Origin: Bryobacteraceae bacterium
GTDB lineage: Bacteria > Acidobacteriota > Terriglobia > Bryobacterales > Bryobacteraceae
Length of the DNA: 64,000 nt
Assembly (NCBI GenBank): GCA_947458745.1
Contig: CANGYQ010000002.1
Span: forward strand, 434,001 to 498,000
Direction: 5' to 3'
The translations under genes and the position numbers were made by a program. Each line of letters begins with the position of its first letter. Position 1 is the first letter of the stretch. Positions 40,839-49,180 of the stretch are shown here, in pieces. Below the pieces are notes generated by a model. That model was not told the origin of the DNA and ran no database searches. It saw only the letters and a list, made by a program, of their open reading frames with translations.

Positions 40839-41992
40839 TTCTGCTTGACGACCTTGGACTTGGACTCGCCCTTTTTCTCTTTTTCCGGCTTCATCGCGGA
40901 CCGGGAGGTGCCCAGAATCGGCACGCCCAGCAGACGCTTGCGGCGCTTCTGGTTGGCCAGTTCTTCTTTGGAGATCGTCTCCGGCTTCAGCTGCGCCGGG
41001 TCGGTCCATTTGGTGTCCTTGCCCGGAGCGGCGCCGGTGTCGATGAAACCATCCCGGATTTCCAGAAACGCTTCCTGGCGCAGTTTGGTCAGGTACTCCT
41101 GCATGGCGGGCTTCATGCGCGGCATAAAGACGCGCTCCATCACTTCGTTTTCCACTTCCTCATACGCCGCTTGACCCGCCTTGTGCACTTCATCCACGCG
41201 CAGGATCAGCAAACCGTTGCCGCGCTTGAGCGGCGGGTCCGTCATGGCATTGCGCGCGGACTTGAACGCCCACTCTTCAATCGCCGGATCCAGTTCGCCC
41301 TTCTTGAAACCACCGATGTCGCCAAACTGCTGGGCGGAATCGGAATCAGAATTGTCACGGGCCAGTTCCGGGAACTTCTCGCCCTTCTTGGCACGTGCGA
41401 TCAAGTCCTTGGCCTTCTTCTCCACCAGCGCATCATTCTTGCCATCCATCTTCAGGAAGATCTCGCGCAGGAACACGCGCTCTTCGCGCACAAACTCCGT
41501 CTTGTGCTCTTCGTAATACTTCTGCACTTCCGGCTTCGGCACGTTGATCTTGGACTGCACTTCCTGCCCGATCACGCGCTGCGTCAGCATATTGTTGCGG
41601 ACGTCGGCCTTCCAGTCTTCAAACGCCAACCCGGTCTGCTCGCGGATCTCCTTGGCCAGAATTTCCAGATCCGCCGTCTTGGTGGACCGCTGGATGTCGG
41701 CAATGTACTTCGACAACTGAGCATCCACATTGATGTTCATCTCCTTGCCCTTCTGCACCAGCAGCAGCGAGTCGATGCGCTCCTTCAGCAGATCCTTTTC
41801 CTTCTCCTTCAGGGCACCTTCCAACTGCGGCGACGGCACCTTTCGGGCTCGCAGTTCGGCCTCAAACTGGCGCCGGGATTTCTCGATTTCGCCACGCGTG
41901 ATGATATCGCCATTGACCTTCGCAATGATCTCTTCGATCACCGCGACGTCGGCGGAAAGGGACAGGAGGGTGAGTAGAACAACCGGACTCAT
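40835..41992 (-). CDS. SurA-like periplasmic peptidyl-prolyl isomerase/chaperone
   Basis: A 385-residue protein with a short signal-like N-terminus (SPVVLLTLLSLSADVAV). A SurA-type N-domain (EEIIAKVNGDIITRGEIEKSRR) follows, then one PpiC/rotamase domain at about 170-275 (VFLREIFLKMDG ... FPELARDNSDSDSAQQFGDIGGFKKGELDPAIEEWAF). The chain ends in a very basic Lys/Arg-rich tail. Such proteins escort outer-membrane beta-barrels. The adjacent 1114-residue receptor fits that role, although a hundred other client proteins would too. The basic C-terminus (about the last 50 residues) is unusual for SurA. The stop overlaps the next gene's GTG. Confidence 0.86.
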   Translation of the reverse strand: MSPVVLLTLLSLSADVAVIEEIIAKVNGDIITRGEIEKSRRQFEAELRARKVPSPQLEGALKEKEKDLLKERIDSLLLVQKGKEMNINVDAQLSKYIADIQRSTKTADLEILAKEIREQTGLAFEDWKADVRNNMLTQRVIGQEVQSKINVPKPEVQKYYEEHKTEFVREERVFLREIFLKMDGKNDALVEKKAKDLIARAKKGEKFPELARDNSDSDSAQQFGDIGGFKKGELDPAIEEWAFKSARNAMTDPPLKRGNGLLILRVDEVHKAGQAAYEEVENEVMERVFMPRMKPAMQEYLTKLRQEAFLEIRDGFIDTGAAPGKDTKWTDPAQLKPETISKEELANQKRRKRLLGVPILGTSRSAMKPEKEKKGESKSKVVKQK

Positions 41993-42024
41993 ACAGAATA
42001 GAGTTTACCAGCGCCCCGCGGCGG

Positions 42025-42291
42025 GTGGGGATGCAGCGCCGAATTTGGTCTGGGGCCCGCCCCCATCGGCTCATCAAAATCGCCAGTGAATCAAACTGCA
42101 AGCGTGCAGAGGATATCACCCTCAGAGTCGACGAGGCAGTCCTGGAAGGTGCCCGGAAACGGGCCGCTCGTGAAAACTCTACCCCCAACGCCGAATTCCG
42201 CAAATGGCTGGCGCGGTTCACGCAAACTCCGGACCCAGCCAATCTGGCTCAGGCCAGACCGGAGAGTAGCCGGGGTCCCGAGGGCGAGTGA
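42025..42291 (+). pseudogene. Remnant or very short gene for a ribbon-helix-helix protein
   Basis: This frame ends with ITLRVDEAVLEGARKRAA followed by a segment reading RENSTPNAEFRKWLARFTQ, the strand-helix-helix pattern of MetJ/Arc-type antitoxins. The sequence before it (up to the ATG at 42025) does not look like that family and no ATG, GTG or TTG lies at the expected start. The 318-base gap between the SurA-like and glcD genes contains nothing else. Either the start has been lost or the coding part is a fragment; no toxin partner is next to it. The ribbon-helix-helix reading rests on pattern alone. Confidence 0.45.
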
Positions 42292-42310
42292 GGGGGATCT
42301 CTCCCCCTGC

Positions 42311-43738
42311 CTAAACCGCCGTCTTCTCCGTCAACGGCCGCTGCCGGATCTCCATGCAGCCACGCCCGGTCGGCAGCAGCTTCCCGGGATTCAGACGACA
42401 CTGCGGGTCAAACAGATTCTTGAACTTCGCAATCATGTCCAGCGTCTCCGGCGGAAACTGCTTCGACATCAGTTCCATCTTTTCCATCCCCACGCCATGC
42501 TCACCCGTAATGGAGCCGCCCACTGAAATGCAGTGCTCCAGAATGTCCTCCCCGGCATGCTGCGCCGCTTCCAACTGCCCCGGAATCCGGGCGTTGAACA
42601 GGATGATCGGGTGCATATTGCCGTCCCCGGCATGGAAAATATTCGAGATGCTCAAGCCATACTTGTCTGCCACCTCGCCAATCTTTTTGAGCGTCCCGGC
42701 GATCTGCGTCCGCGGCACTACGCCATCCTGCACGTAGTAGAAAGGGCTCATGCGGCCGACAGCGCCAAAGGCATTCTTGCGGCCCTTCCACAACAGATCC
42801 CGCTCTTCGGCTGACTTGGCGACGCGGAATTCGCGAGCCCGGCAGGACTGGCAGACCTCGCGGATCTGCTCTACTTGCTCCTCGACAGCCTCTTTCAAGC
42901 CTTCCAGCTCAATCAACAGCACCGCCGCCGCATCCATCGGATAGCCGGCATGCGTGGCTTCTTCCACCATGCGCAGCATCGGACCATCCAACATTTCGAC
43001 CGCCACCGGCGTGATCGCCCGCGCCGTAATCTCGGCCACCGTCGCGCCGCAATCCTCGGTGCTGTCATAGATGGCGAGCAACGTCTTCACCATCTCCGGA
43101 GCCCGCATCAGCCGCAGGGTGATCTTGGTCACCAACGCCATCGTGCCTTCGCTGCCCGTGAACAGGCCCACCAGGTCGTAGCCCGGCAAATCCGGCTCTT
43201 TGCCGCCGGTCTCAATAATTGAGCCGTCCGGCAGCACCAGTTCCAGCGCCATCACGTGGTTGGTGGTGACGCCATAGGCCAGCGTATGCGGACCGCCCGC
43301 ATTCTCAGCCACGTTGCCGCCGATCGTGCAGGCTCGCTGCGACGAAGGGTCGGGTGCGTAGAAGTACTTTTCGCCCTGCACGGCCAAGGTGACATCCAGA
43401 TTCACCACACCTGGCTGCACCACGCACCGCTCGTTCATCAAGTCGATTTCGAGGATCCGGTTCATCTTGGCGAACGAAATCATGACGCCACCGGCGCGCG
43501 GGATCACGCCACCGGAAAGCCCCGTACCCGCGCCACGGCCCACAAAGGGCAGATTGTGCTGATTGGCGATCTTGACGATTGCCGCCACCTCTTCGGTGGA
43601 CCGGGGAAACACCACGATGTCCGGCTTGTGTTTATCGACGCCACCGTCGTACTCGTAGAGCGTCAGATCGTGCGGCTGGTCGAGGAATCCATTCGGACCC
43701 ACTACGCCCATCAGTTGTTGTTTTGCGGCTGCGTTCAC
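42311..43738 (-). CDS. glcD: FAD-linked oxidase, glycolate oxidase subunit GlcD-like
   Basis: A 475-residue flavoprotein with the PCMH-type FAD domain (VVFPRSTEEVAAIVKIANQ, then FVGRGAGTGLSGGVIPRAGGV and GGNVAENAGGPHTLAYGVT). The C-terminal FAD-oxidase domain ends in ISNIFHAGDGNMHPIILF and GSITGEHGVGMEKM, which carries the metal/active-site His motifs of GlcD and D-lactate dehydrogenases. It oxidises a 2-hydroxy acid such as glycolate or D-lactate. The usual partners glcE and glcF are not beside it. It starts with GTG, 13 bases after the tlpA-like gene on the same strand. Confidence 0.9.
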   Translation of the reverse strand: MNAAAKQQLMGVVGPNGFLDQPHDLTLYEYDGGVDKHKPDIVVFPRSTEEVAAIVKIANQHNLPFVGRGAGTGLSGGVIPRAGGVMISFAKMNRILEIDLMNERCVVQPGVVNLDVTLAVQGEKYFYAPDPSSQRACTIGGNVAENAGGPHTLAYGVTTNHVMALELVLPDGSIIETGGKEPDLPGYDLVGLFTGSEGTMALVTKITLRLMRAPEMVKTLLAIYDSTEDCGATVAEITARAITPVAVEMLDGPMLRMVEEATHAGYPMDAAAVLLIELEGLKEAVEEQVEQIREVCQSCRAREFRVAKSAEERDLLWKGRKNAFGAVGRMSPFYYVQDGVVPRTQIAGTLKKIGEVADKYGLSISNIFHAGDGNMHPIILFNARIPGQLEAAQHAGEDILEHCISVGGSITGEHGVGMEKMELMSKQFPPETLDMIAKFKNLFDPQCRLNPGKLLPTGRGCMEIRQRPLTEKTAV

Positions 43739-43751
43739 TTGATGGCTCCGA

Positions 43752-44264
43752 TTACATCAACTTCTTGATGCGCTCAATCAGCCGCGGATCGGCCCAGTTT
43801 TCTTCGCCGATAAACTTCTCCAGCACCTCGCCCCGGGTGTTGATCACGTAGGTTTCAGGGTACCGGTAGGTGCCAAACGAAGCGCTGATGTTGGCTTCCG
43901 CATCGCGCGCCACTTGAAATTGCAAGCCGTAGCGTTCAATGAACTTCTTGTAGGCCGGCTCATTCTGGTCCACGCTGACGGCCAACACCACCACACCCGA
44001 ATCCCGCAACTGCTTCTGGAACTCGTTCAGCGATGGCATCTCTTCCACACACGGCGGACACCACGTGGCCCAGAAATTCAGCACCAGCAGTTTGCCGCCA
44101 AACGAGTCGCGGGTGAGTGGCTGGCCCGTCTCCGAGACGATACTGAACTTGGGGGCTTTATCCCCCACTTGTATGACCGGATCCCGCATCGTATCCGCCA
44201 CCAGCGCCACCAGGCCCAGCGCCAGCGCTCCGGCCACCAGTCTCAACGTTTTATCCAGATTCAT
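43752..44264 (-). CDS. TlpA-like membrane-anchored thioredoxin protein
   Basis: A 170-residue protein. The frame stays open far upstream, but the first homologous start is the ATG at 44264 (MNLDKTLRLVAGALALGLVAL), giving one membrane helix. The thioredoxin fold has the redox motif WATWCPPC with Cys69 and Cys72, then AVSVDQNE and the cis-Pro region YPETYVIN. TlpA/ResA-type proteins reduce cysteines or feed cytochrome c assembly in the periplasm. It is divergent from the pterin operon (60-base gap) and probably cotranscribed with glcD. Confidence 0.88.
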   Translation of the reverse strand: MNLDKTLRLVAGALALGLVALVADTMRDPVIQVGDKAPKFSIVSETGQPLTRDSFGGKLLVLNFWATWCPPCVEEMPSLNEFQKQLRDSGVVVLAVSVDQNEPAYKKFIERYGLQFQVARDAEANISASFGTYRYPETYVINTRGEVLEKFIGEENWADPRLIERIKKLM

Positions 44265-44324
44265 CCGTGCCTCGATTTTAGAGTATCCCGAATACCAGTG
44301 CCCGCATCCAACAGGGGAACCACG

Positions 44325-44732
44325 ATGATCATCACCCGCCGGGTTGAATTTTCCGCATCCCACATCTGCGCTTCTCCCCAACTGACGCCCGAGGAGAACG
44401 TCCGCGTCTACGGCGAAGCGGCGAATCCACACGGCCACGGCCACAACTACGTGCTGGAAGTGGCGCTGGAAGGCGAACCGGACCCCGTCACCGGCATGAT
44501 CGTCGACCTGAAGGACGTAAAGCAGATCCTCAACCAGGAAGTAGTCGACCCGTTCGACCACCGGCACCTGAACTTTGAAGTTCCACCGTTTGACCACATC
44601 GTCCCCACCACCGAGAACATCGCCCTCGAAATCTGGCGTCGCGTGGCCCCTCACTTTGCCGGCACTCGCGCCACGCTCAAGACCGTGCGCCTATACGAAA
44701 CCGAAGACCTCTACGTCGAGGTAGGCCAATGA
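44325..44732 (+). CDS. PTPS-family protein lacking the catalytic cysteine
   Basis: A 135-residue 6-pyruvoyltetrahydropterin synthase/QueD-family protein, started at the ATG at 44325 behind AGGGGA. The zinc histidines are present in FSASH and PHGHGHNY, and the Asp/His pair in DHRHLN (78-79). The position of the catalytic Cys is Ala32 (GEAANP where relatives have GKCNNP), with Glu31 just before it. Known PTPS-III enzymes, which make the folate precursor 6-hydroxymethyldihydropterin, replace the Cys by Glu. That role fits the folE gene downstream but needs an alignment to confirm. It overlaps the second PTPS gene (ATGA). Confidence 0.85.
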   Translation: MIITRRVEFSASHICASPQLTPEENVRVYGEAANPHGHGHNYVLEVALEGEPDPVTGMIVDLKDVKQILNQEVVDPFDHRHLNFEVPPFDHIVPTTENIALEIWRRVAPHFAGTRATLKTVRLYETEDLYVEVGQ

Positions 44733-45289
44733 GCAGCGCAGGCCTCAGCAGTGGTGGCGCAGGCTTCAGCCGGCAGCGGGACTTCAGTCCCCCCTCTTCC
44801 ACCAGCTCCGGCAAGCTGATTCCCGACGCCCAGGCCCACCTTGAACCCCTCGATCCATCAGCCACACCCGCCACCGTGCGCCTCACCCGCCGCTACCATT
44901 TCGCCGCATCCCATCGCCTGCACTCACCCCAGTTGAGTGAAGAAGAGAACTGCGCGCTGTACGGCAAGTGCAACAACCCCTACGGCCATGGCCATAACTA
45001 TGTGGTTGAAGTGACCGTCCGCGGACCGGTAGACGCCATTCTCGGCCGCGCCGTCAACCTGGAACGCCTGGATATCTTGGCCCAGGTCAACATTGTGAAG
45101 CCGTTCGACCACCGCAACCTCAACCAGGACGTGCCGGAGTTTATGGGCAGCCTGGTGCCCACCACCGAGAATCTGGCGGCCGTGGTGTATGACCGCCTGA
45201 CCCACGCGTGGCCCGGCGACCTTCCCTCGCTCCACCGGGTGCGAATTTTTGAGACGCGCAACAACATTTTTGAGATCAAACATCCATGA
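44729..45289 (+). CDS. 6-pyruvoyltetrahydropterin/6-carboxytetrahydropterin synthase
   Basis: A 186-residue PTPS/QueD-family enzyme that keeps the full active site: zinc His in FAASHRLHS and YGHGHNY, catalytic Cys81 in [12 protein letters not shown], and the DHRNLN pair. The match to the LYGKCNNP-x-GHGHNY form resembles animal-type PTPS more than short E. coli QueD. The first 50 residues are a Ser/Pro-rich extension that is not part of the fold. The real start could lie later, but no good ribosome site decides it. It shares 4-base overlaps with the upstream paralog and with folE. Confidence 0.88.
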   Translation: MSSAGLSSGGAGFSRQRDFSPPSSTSSGKLIPDAQAHLEPLDPSATPATVRLTRRYHFAASHRLHSPQLSEEENCALYGKCNNPYGHGHNYVVEVTVRGPVDAILGRAVNLERLDILAQVNIVKPFDHRNLNQDVPEFMGSLVPTTENLAAVVYDRLTHAWPGDLPSLHRVRIFETRNNIFEIKHP

Positions 45290-45894
45290 GAGCGAAGAAA
45301 GTCCACAAGCTATCCTCAGCCCGGCTGGAGGCCAATCCTCAAACCGGCTTGATCGCCCAGAACGTCGCGGGAATCGTCCGCGAACTGGGTGAAGACCCGA
45401 CGCGCGAAGGCCTACTCAAGACGCCGGAACGTAGCGAGAAGGCCCTCCGCTTCCTCACCTCCGGCTACCACGCCGATATTGAGCAGATCGTCAACGGCGC
45501 GCTGTTCGACGTCGAATACGACGAGATGGTGCTCGTCAAGGACATCGAGTTCTTCTCCATGTGCGAACACCACATGCTGCCCTTCTTCGGCAAGATGCAC
45601 GTCGCTTACCTGCCAGGCAAGAAGGTGATCGGCCTCTCCAAGATCCCCCGTATCGTCGACATGTTCGCCCGCCGCCTGCAAGTGCAGGAGCGGTTGACCC
45701 AGCAAGTGGCCGAAGCCATCCGCGATGTCCTGGACGCTCGCGGCGTGGGCGTCATCGCCGAAGCCCAACATTTCTGCATGATGATGCGCGGGGTGGAAAA
45801 GCAGTGCTCCTCCACCGCCACCAGCGCCATGCTAGGCAGCTTCCGCACCGACAAGGCCACGCGGGACGAGTTTCTGTCGCTGGTCAGACTCTAA
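45286..45894 (+). CDS. folE: GTP cyclohydrolase I
   Basis: A 202-residue FolE that converts GTP to 7,8-dihydroneopterin triphosphate, the first step to folate and other pterins. Zinc ligands are in [20 protein letters not shown] and [30 protein letters not shown] and the C-terminal [16 protein letters not shown] are family segments. The start overlaps the second PTPS gene (ATGA), so dihydroneopterin triphosphate is made next to the two enzymes that could use it. I see no folB, folK or folP in the window. Confidence 0.94.
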   Translation: MRAKKVHKLSSARLEANPQTGLIAQNVAGIVRELGEDPTREGLLKTPERSEKALRFLTSGYHADIEQIVNGALFDVEYDEMVLVKDIEFFSMCEHHMLPFFGKMHVAYLPGKKVIGLSKIPRIVDMFARRLQVQERLTQQVAEAIRDVLDARGVGVIAEAQHFCMMMRGVEKQCSSTATSAMLGSFRTDKATRDEFLSLVRL

Positions 45895-45939
45895 CCGTCC
45901 CCAACAGGGCCGTGCGCTTGCGTCTAGAATGGTTTTGGG

Positions 45940-46323
45940 ATGACCAACTTTCGCCAATTCGAAGCCATCGACCCGTTCGGCCGCACCTGGACCGCTGAGT
46001 TCACCTGGCAGCAGACCGCCATCTCCATCCGTCACGCCGATTGCGTCGACGTGAAGTGGGCGATCTCGACCACCGGCGAGGCGATGGACAAAGTGATTGC
46101 CCTGCCCTTGCCGCAACTGATGGCCGAAAGCACCAAATCCGGCCGCGCACTCACTGACCCCTGGTGCATGAAACTAGCCGCCGCGCATCTGAAGAAGATG
46201 CTCGAAACCTGGCAGGACATGGACAAGACGCTGGTGACGCTGAACGCCGTCGAACTGGGTGAAGCCGCCGAGACCGTGGCCGAGTGGGCCGCCGGAGCCC
46301 TAGCCGAAGCGCAATCAGTGTAA
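45940..46323 (+). CDS. Hypothetical protein
   Basis: A 127-residue soluble protein without signal peptide or known motif. The N-half appears beta-rich (FRQFEAIDPFGRTWTAEFTWQQTAISIRHADCVDVKW); the C-half is helical (AAHLKKMLETWQDM and GEAAETVAEWAAGALAEA). It follows folE after 45 bases on the same strand and might be the operon's last gene. No function is suggested by sequence. Codon usage looks like its neighbours. Confidence 0.65.
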   Translation: MTNFRQFEAIDPFGRTWTAEFTWQQTAISIRHADCVDVKWAISTTGEAMDKVIALPLPQLMAESTKSGRALTDPWCMKLAAAHLKKMLETWQDMDKTLVTLNAVELGEAAETVAEWAAGALAEAQSV

Positions 46324-46402
46324 ACGTCCCGCTGCGCAACGGATGCGCCCTGATGCCAAAGAGCCGCCCGCGTCAGCGAGCGGTCCCTTCGACAGCCCGC
46401 CA

Positions 46403-47176
46403 CTACCGGATGGTCAACGTCCCACCATCCACCGGCAACCCAGTTCCGGTGATAAACCGCGCATCGTCCGAGCACAGGAACAGCGCCGCCGTAGCAATTT
46501 CATCCGGCTCGGCCATGCGGCCAATCGGCTGGGCCTTGGACAGTTTGTCGAACATCTCGGCCTCGCGACCGGGGTAGTTCTTGGCGATAAAGCCATCGAC
46601 AAACGGCGTATGCACGCGCCCCGGCAGCAGTGCGTTGCAGCGGATGTTGTGAGCCAGAAAGTCCTTGGCCACCGCATACGTCATCGACAACACCGCGCCC
46701 TTGCTGGTGGCATAGGCGAACCGGTCCGGAATCGCCATCACCGACACGCAGGAGGCCAAATTCAAGATCACGCCACCGCCGTCGGCCACCATAAACTTCA
46801 GCGTCGAACGCAGGCAGTTGGCTGGTCCGAACACATTCACGCGTTGCACGCGCTCAAAATCCTCGGGCGTAGTGGTCAGCGCGTTGCCGACATGCGCAAT
46901 CCCGGCGTTGTTCACCAGAATGTCGATGCGCCCGCGGCGCGCGTGGACACGGCTGATCACTTCGTCTACCTGTGCGGTGTCGGCCACGTTGCAGCTCTCC
47001 GCCGTGGCCACCCCGCCAGCCGCCGTGATCTCGGCCACCGCCCGGTCCATTTCCCCCTGGTTCAGGTCGAGAATCTCCACCGCCGCGCCTTCGCGGGCAA
47101 ATAGATGAGCGATCGCCAGCCCGATGCCGGAAGCGCCTCCGGTGATGATCGCGGTCTTTGATTGAAGCTTGGACAT
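46403..47176 (-). CDS. Short-chain dehydrogenase/reductase
   Basis: A 257-residue classical SDR, started at the ATG at 47176 (MSKLQSKTAIITGGASGIGLAIAHLFA) in place of an ORF beginning 35 codons earlier. It has TGGASGIG for NAD(P), LVNNAGIAHVG, and YATSK with the catalytic Tyr and Lys. Family members oxidise or reduce alcohols and ketones of sugars, steroids or acyl groups. Its direct neighbours, an O-antigen-ligase-like gene upstream on the same strand and a hypothetical gene on the other, do not name the substrate. Confidence 0.9.
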   Translation of the reverse strand: MSKLQSKTAIITGGASGIGLAIAHLFAREGAAVEILDLNQGEMDRAVAEITAAGGVATAESCNVADTAQVDEVISRVHARRGRIDILVNNAGIAHVGNALTTTPEDFERVQRVNVFGPANCLRSTLKFMVADGGGVILNLASCVSVMAIPDRFAYATSKGAVLSMTYAVAKDFLAHNIRCNALLPGRVHTPFVDGFIAKNYPGREAEMFDKLSKAQPIGRMAEPDEIATAALFLCSDDARFITGTGLPVDGGTLTIR

Positions 47177-47286
47177 GCACTGATAGCATGCCAGAAAGTC
47201 AGCCCCCAGCTGGGTAAGCCGTGACGCACCAAAGCTACCGAGCCGCGCGCAAGCAAGCGGTCTATTCAGACCTTCTGCCATGGCCG

Positions 47287-48537
47287 TTAGGCGATGGAAG
47301 CTGGGTCAACCCGGTCCACGACCGCAAACCCGCAAGCGGCCACCGCTAGAAAAACGTGCAGCACTTCGCTATTGCCCAGGTTGTACTCAAACAACCCACC
47401 GACAGCAGTCGCGATCACCGCCGCCACCGCAGCGTGACGTAGAACCGGATCAGCTTGCTTCCTGGCCCCCAGCACCAGTGCCCCAAACAGCCATAGCAGG
47501 ATCGCTAGCGCTGGCAACCCGCGTTCCGCCGCTAGTTGCAGGTAGACATTGTGCAAATGCCCGTAGTAGCCCACCGGCAATGGCAGCAGGTCTTTCGGCA
47601 CAAACTCCAGGAACCGCTTGCCGGGCATTTCCGGACCCAAGCCGAACAGCGGATGGGCCTTGATCATCTCGATACCCGCCACGCGAGTCACTACGCGATG
47701 CTGGTTGGAATCCGTTTCGCCATGGGGCTCGACAATGGAGCGCACCCGCTCCTGCACCGCGCCTGGCGACGCCACATACACCAGCACCGCCAGCACGGGC
47801 AGGGCCAGCAGCCACCGGGGCTGCCAGGCGGCCACCAGATACACCACCACCACCGCCGCCGCCAGCCAGATGGACCGCGTCTGATTCAACACCAGGGCCA
47901 CTGCCGCCACACCCGCCAGCGCCAGCGCCGCCCAACGGTTAGCGAACGGCAGTGCCCACCAGCCACCACCGGGCCTCGCGCGATTCGCCCACAGCGCAAA
48001 AGCCAGCACGATGCCCAGCACCACCACCAGTTCCCCGGAGAACGTCATCCAGTGGCTCATGAATCCGGTGGTACGGCGCGGCGTGTAGTAGGTGTAAAAG
48101 TCCTCGCGAGCGGCGGCGGCTTCCGCCATCCGGCGCCCAAACTGGACAAAACTCCACAGCGCGGAAAGTGTTCCCGCCGCCGCCATGGCCATCAAGACCG
48201 CCCGCGCCCGCCGCACCGTGCCGCAAGCCGTAGCCACCACGGCAAACTCGGCGAAGACAAAGAACTTCTTCAACTGCGGCCACCCGGCCCGCAGTTCCCC
48301 GGCCGCGACCATCGCCACCACCGTCCAGCCGAGCAGCGCCACCACCGCCCAGTCGATCGCCGGAAAACGCCACCTGGCGCGAGCCACCAGCAGCGACCCA
48401 ATCGCCGCACCCAGCAGGATCTGCGCCACGGCAATCGAGAACAGAATCGCCACCGCCGACCCGCCCGCCAGCCACGGAGCTGCCTGGGCCGCCCGAGCCG
48501 CCCAAACATGATTCGTCAGTTGTGTTTTGGCCGTCAT
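47287..48537 (-). CDS. O-antigen ligase/polymerase-like membrane protein
   Basis: A 416-residue protein with about ten membrane segments rich in Ala, Leu and Val and one large loop near residues 250-310 (REDFYTYYTPRRTTGF earlier; VEPHGETDSNQHRVVTRVAGIEMIKAHPLFGLGPE). The GxGPE after an H-P-L-F sequence is the Wzy_C/O-antigen-ligase signature. These enzymes join O-antigen to lipid A-core or polymerise it on the periplasmic face. I use the ATG at 48537; a TTG precedes it. It is alone in its transcript, with an SDR downstream. Confidence 0.82.
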   Translation of the reverse strand: MTAKTQLTNHVWAARAAQAAPWLAGGSAVAILFSIAVAQILLGAAIGSLLVARARWRFPAIDWAVVALLGWTVVAMVAAGELRAGWPQLKKFFVFAEFAVVATACGTVRRARAVLMAMAAAGTLSALWSFVQFGRRMAEAAAAREDFYTYYTPRRTTGFMSHWMTFSGELVVVLGIVLAFALWANRARPGGGWWALPFANRWAALALAGVAAVALVLNQTRSIWLAAAVVVVYLVAAWQPRWLLALPVLAVLVYVASPGAVQERVRSIVEPHGETDSNQHRVVTRVAGIEMIKAHPLFGLGPEMPGKRFLEFVPKDLLPLPVGYYGHLHNVYLQLAAERGLPALAILLWLFGALVLGARKQADPVLRHAAVAAVIATAVGGLFEYNLGNSEVLHVFLAVAACGFAVVDRVDPASIA

Positions 48538-48672
48538 CAAAACGTCGCTATCAGTATGACAAACTGAGGAAAAGCACCGGCTGGAGTTTCGGCCCGTCCG
48601 ATCCGTTCCATCCGGGACGCGCCGCCCGGTCGCAATGGCGTCACCAGCAGCGCGGAGAACTTCAGGAGAGAC

Positions 48673-49164
48673 ATGCAGATTTACCTGCTACGGCATGCGA
48701 TCGCCGAGGACGGCCGCCCCGGCTCCAGCGACAGCGAACGGGCCCTCGTGCCCGAGGGTCGCAAGAAATTGAAGGACGTGCTGCGTCTGGCTCGCCAGGC
48801 GGACACCGCCGTCTCCTTGATTCTGACCAGCCCTTACCGGCGCGCCCGCCAGACGGCGGATATGGTGGCGGATCTGCTGGCCCCGGAAGCAGAGATGCTG
48901 GAGACGGCCACGCTGACCCCTGATGGCCGCGCGGACCTGGTATGGCAGGAGATTCGCGCGCACCGCCCGGTGGATTCCGTGATGCTGGTCAGCCATGAGC
49001 CGTTGATCTCCTCCGTGGCGGCCTACCTGCTGAATGGTTCCGCCCTGCGGATCGATTTCAAGAAGGGTGGCCTGATGCGCATCGACGTCGAAAGCGTCGG
49101 CCTGCAGCCGCATGGTGTCTTGAAGTGGTACGTCACCTCCCGCCTGGCCGCCGCGGGGGCGTAG
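48673..49164 (+). CDS. sixA: Phosphohistidine phosphatase SixA
   Basis: A 163-residue histidine-phosphatase-family enzyme with the LRHAIAEDG catalytic RHG-type motif at 5-13 and the second His in SHEPLIS. The SixA group is recognised by its short length and by LTSPYRRARQTADMV. E. coli SixA removes phosphate from histidine in ArcB and the nitrogen PTS. AGGAGA lies 4 bases before the ATG. It sits between convergent cca and the O-antigen-ligase-like gene; nothing ties it to either. Confidence 0.88.
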   Translation: MQIYLLRHAIAEDGRPGSSDSERALVPEGRKKLKDVLRLARQADTAVSLILTSPYRRARQTADMVADLLAPEAEMLETATLTPDGRADLVWQEIRAHRPVDSVMLVSHEPLISSVAAYLLNGSALRIDFKKGGLMRIDVESVGLQPHGVLKWYVTSRLAAAGA

Positions 49165-49180
49165 GGCCGCTGGCAGGGGC

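Noticed and set aside
40839-41009. A longer N-terminus for the YhaM-like protein
   Set aside because: The extra 57 residues are low-complexity and lie inside the SurA-like gene. The GTG in the GTGA overlap is the better start.
44265-44654. A longer N-terminus for the TlpA-like protein
   Set aside because: The extra 130 residues are the antisense of the first PTPS gene and the divergent promoter region. Homology begins at the ATG at 44264.
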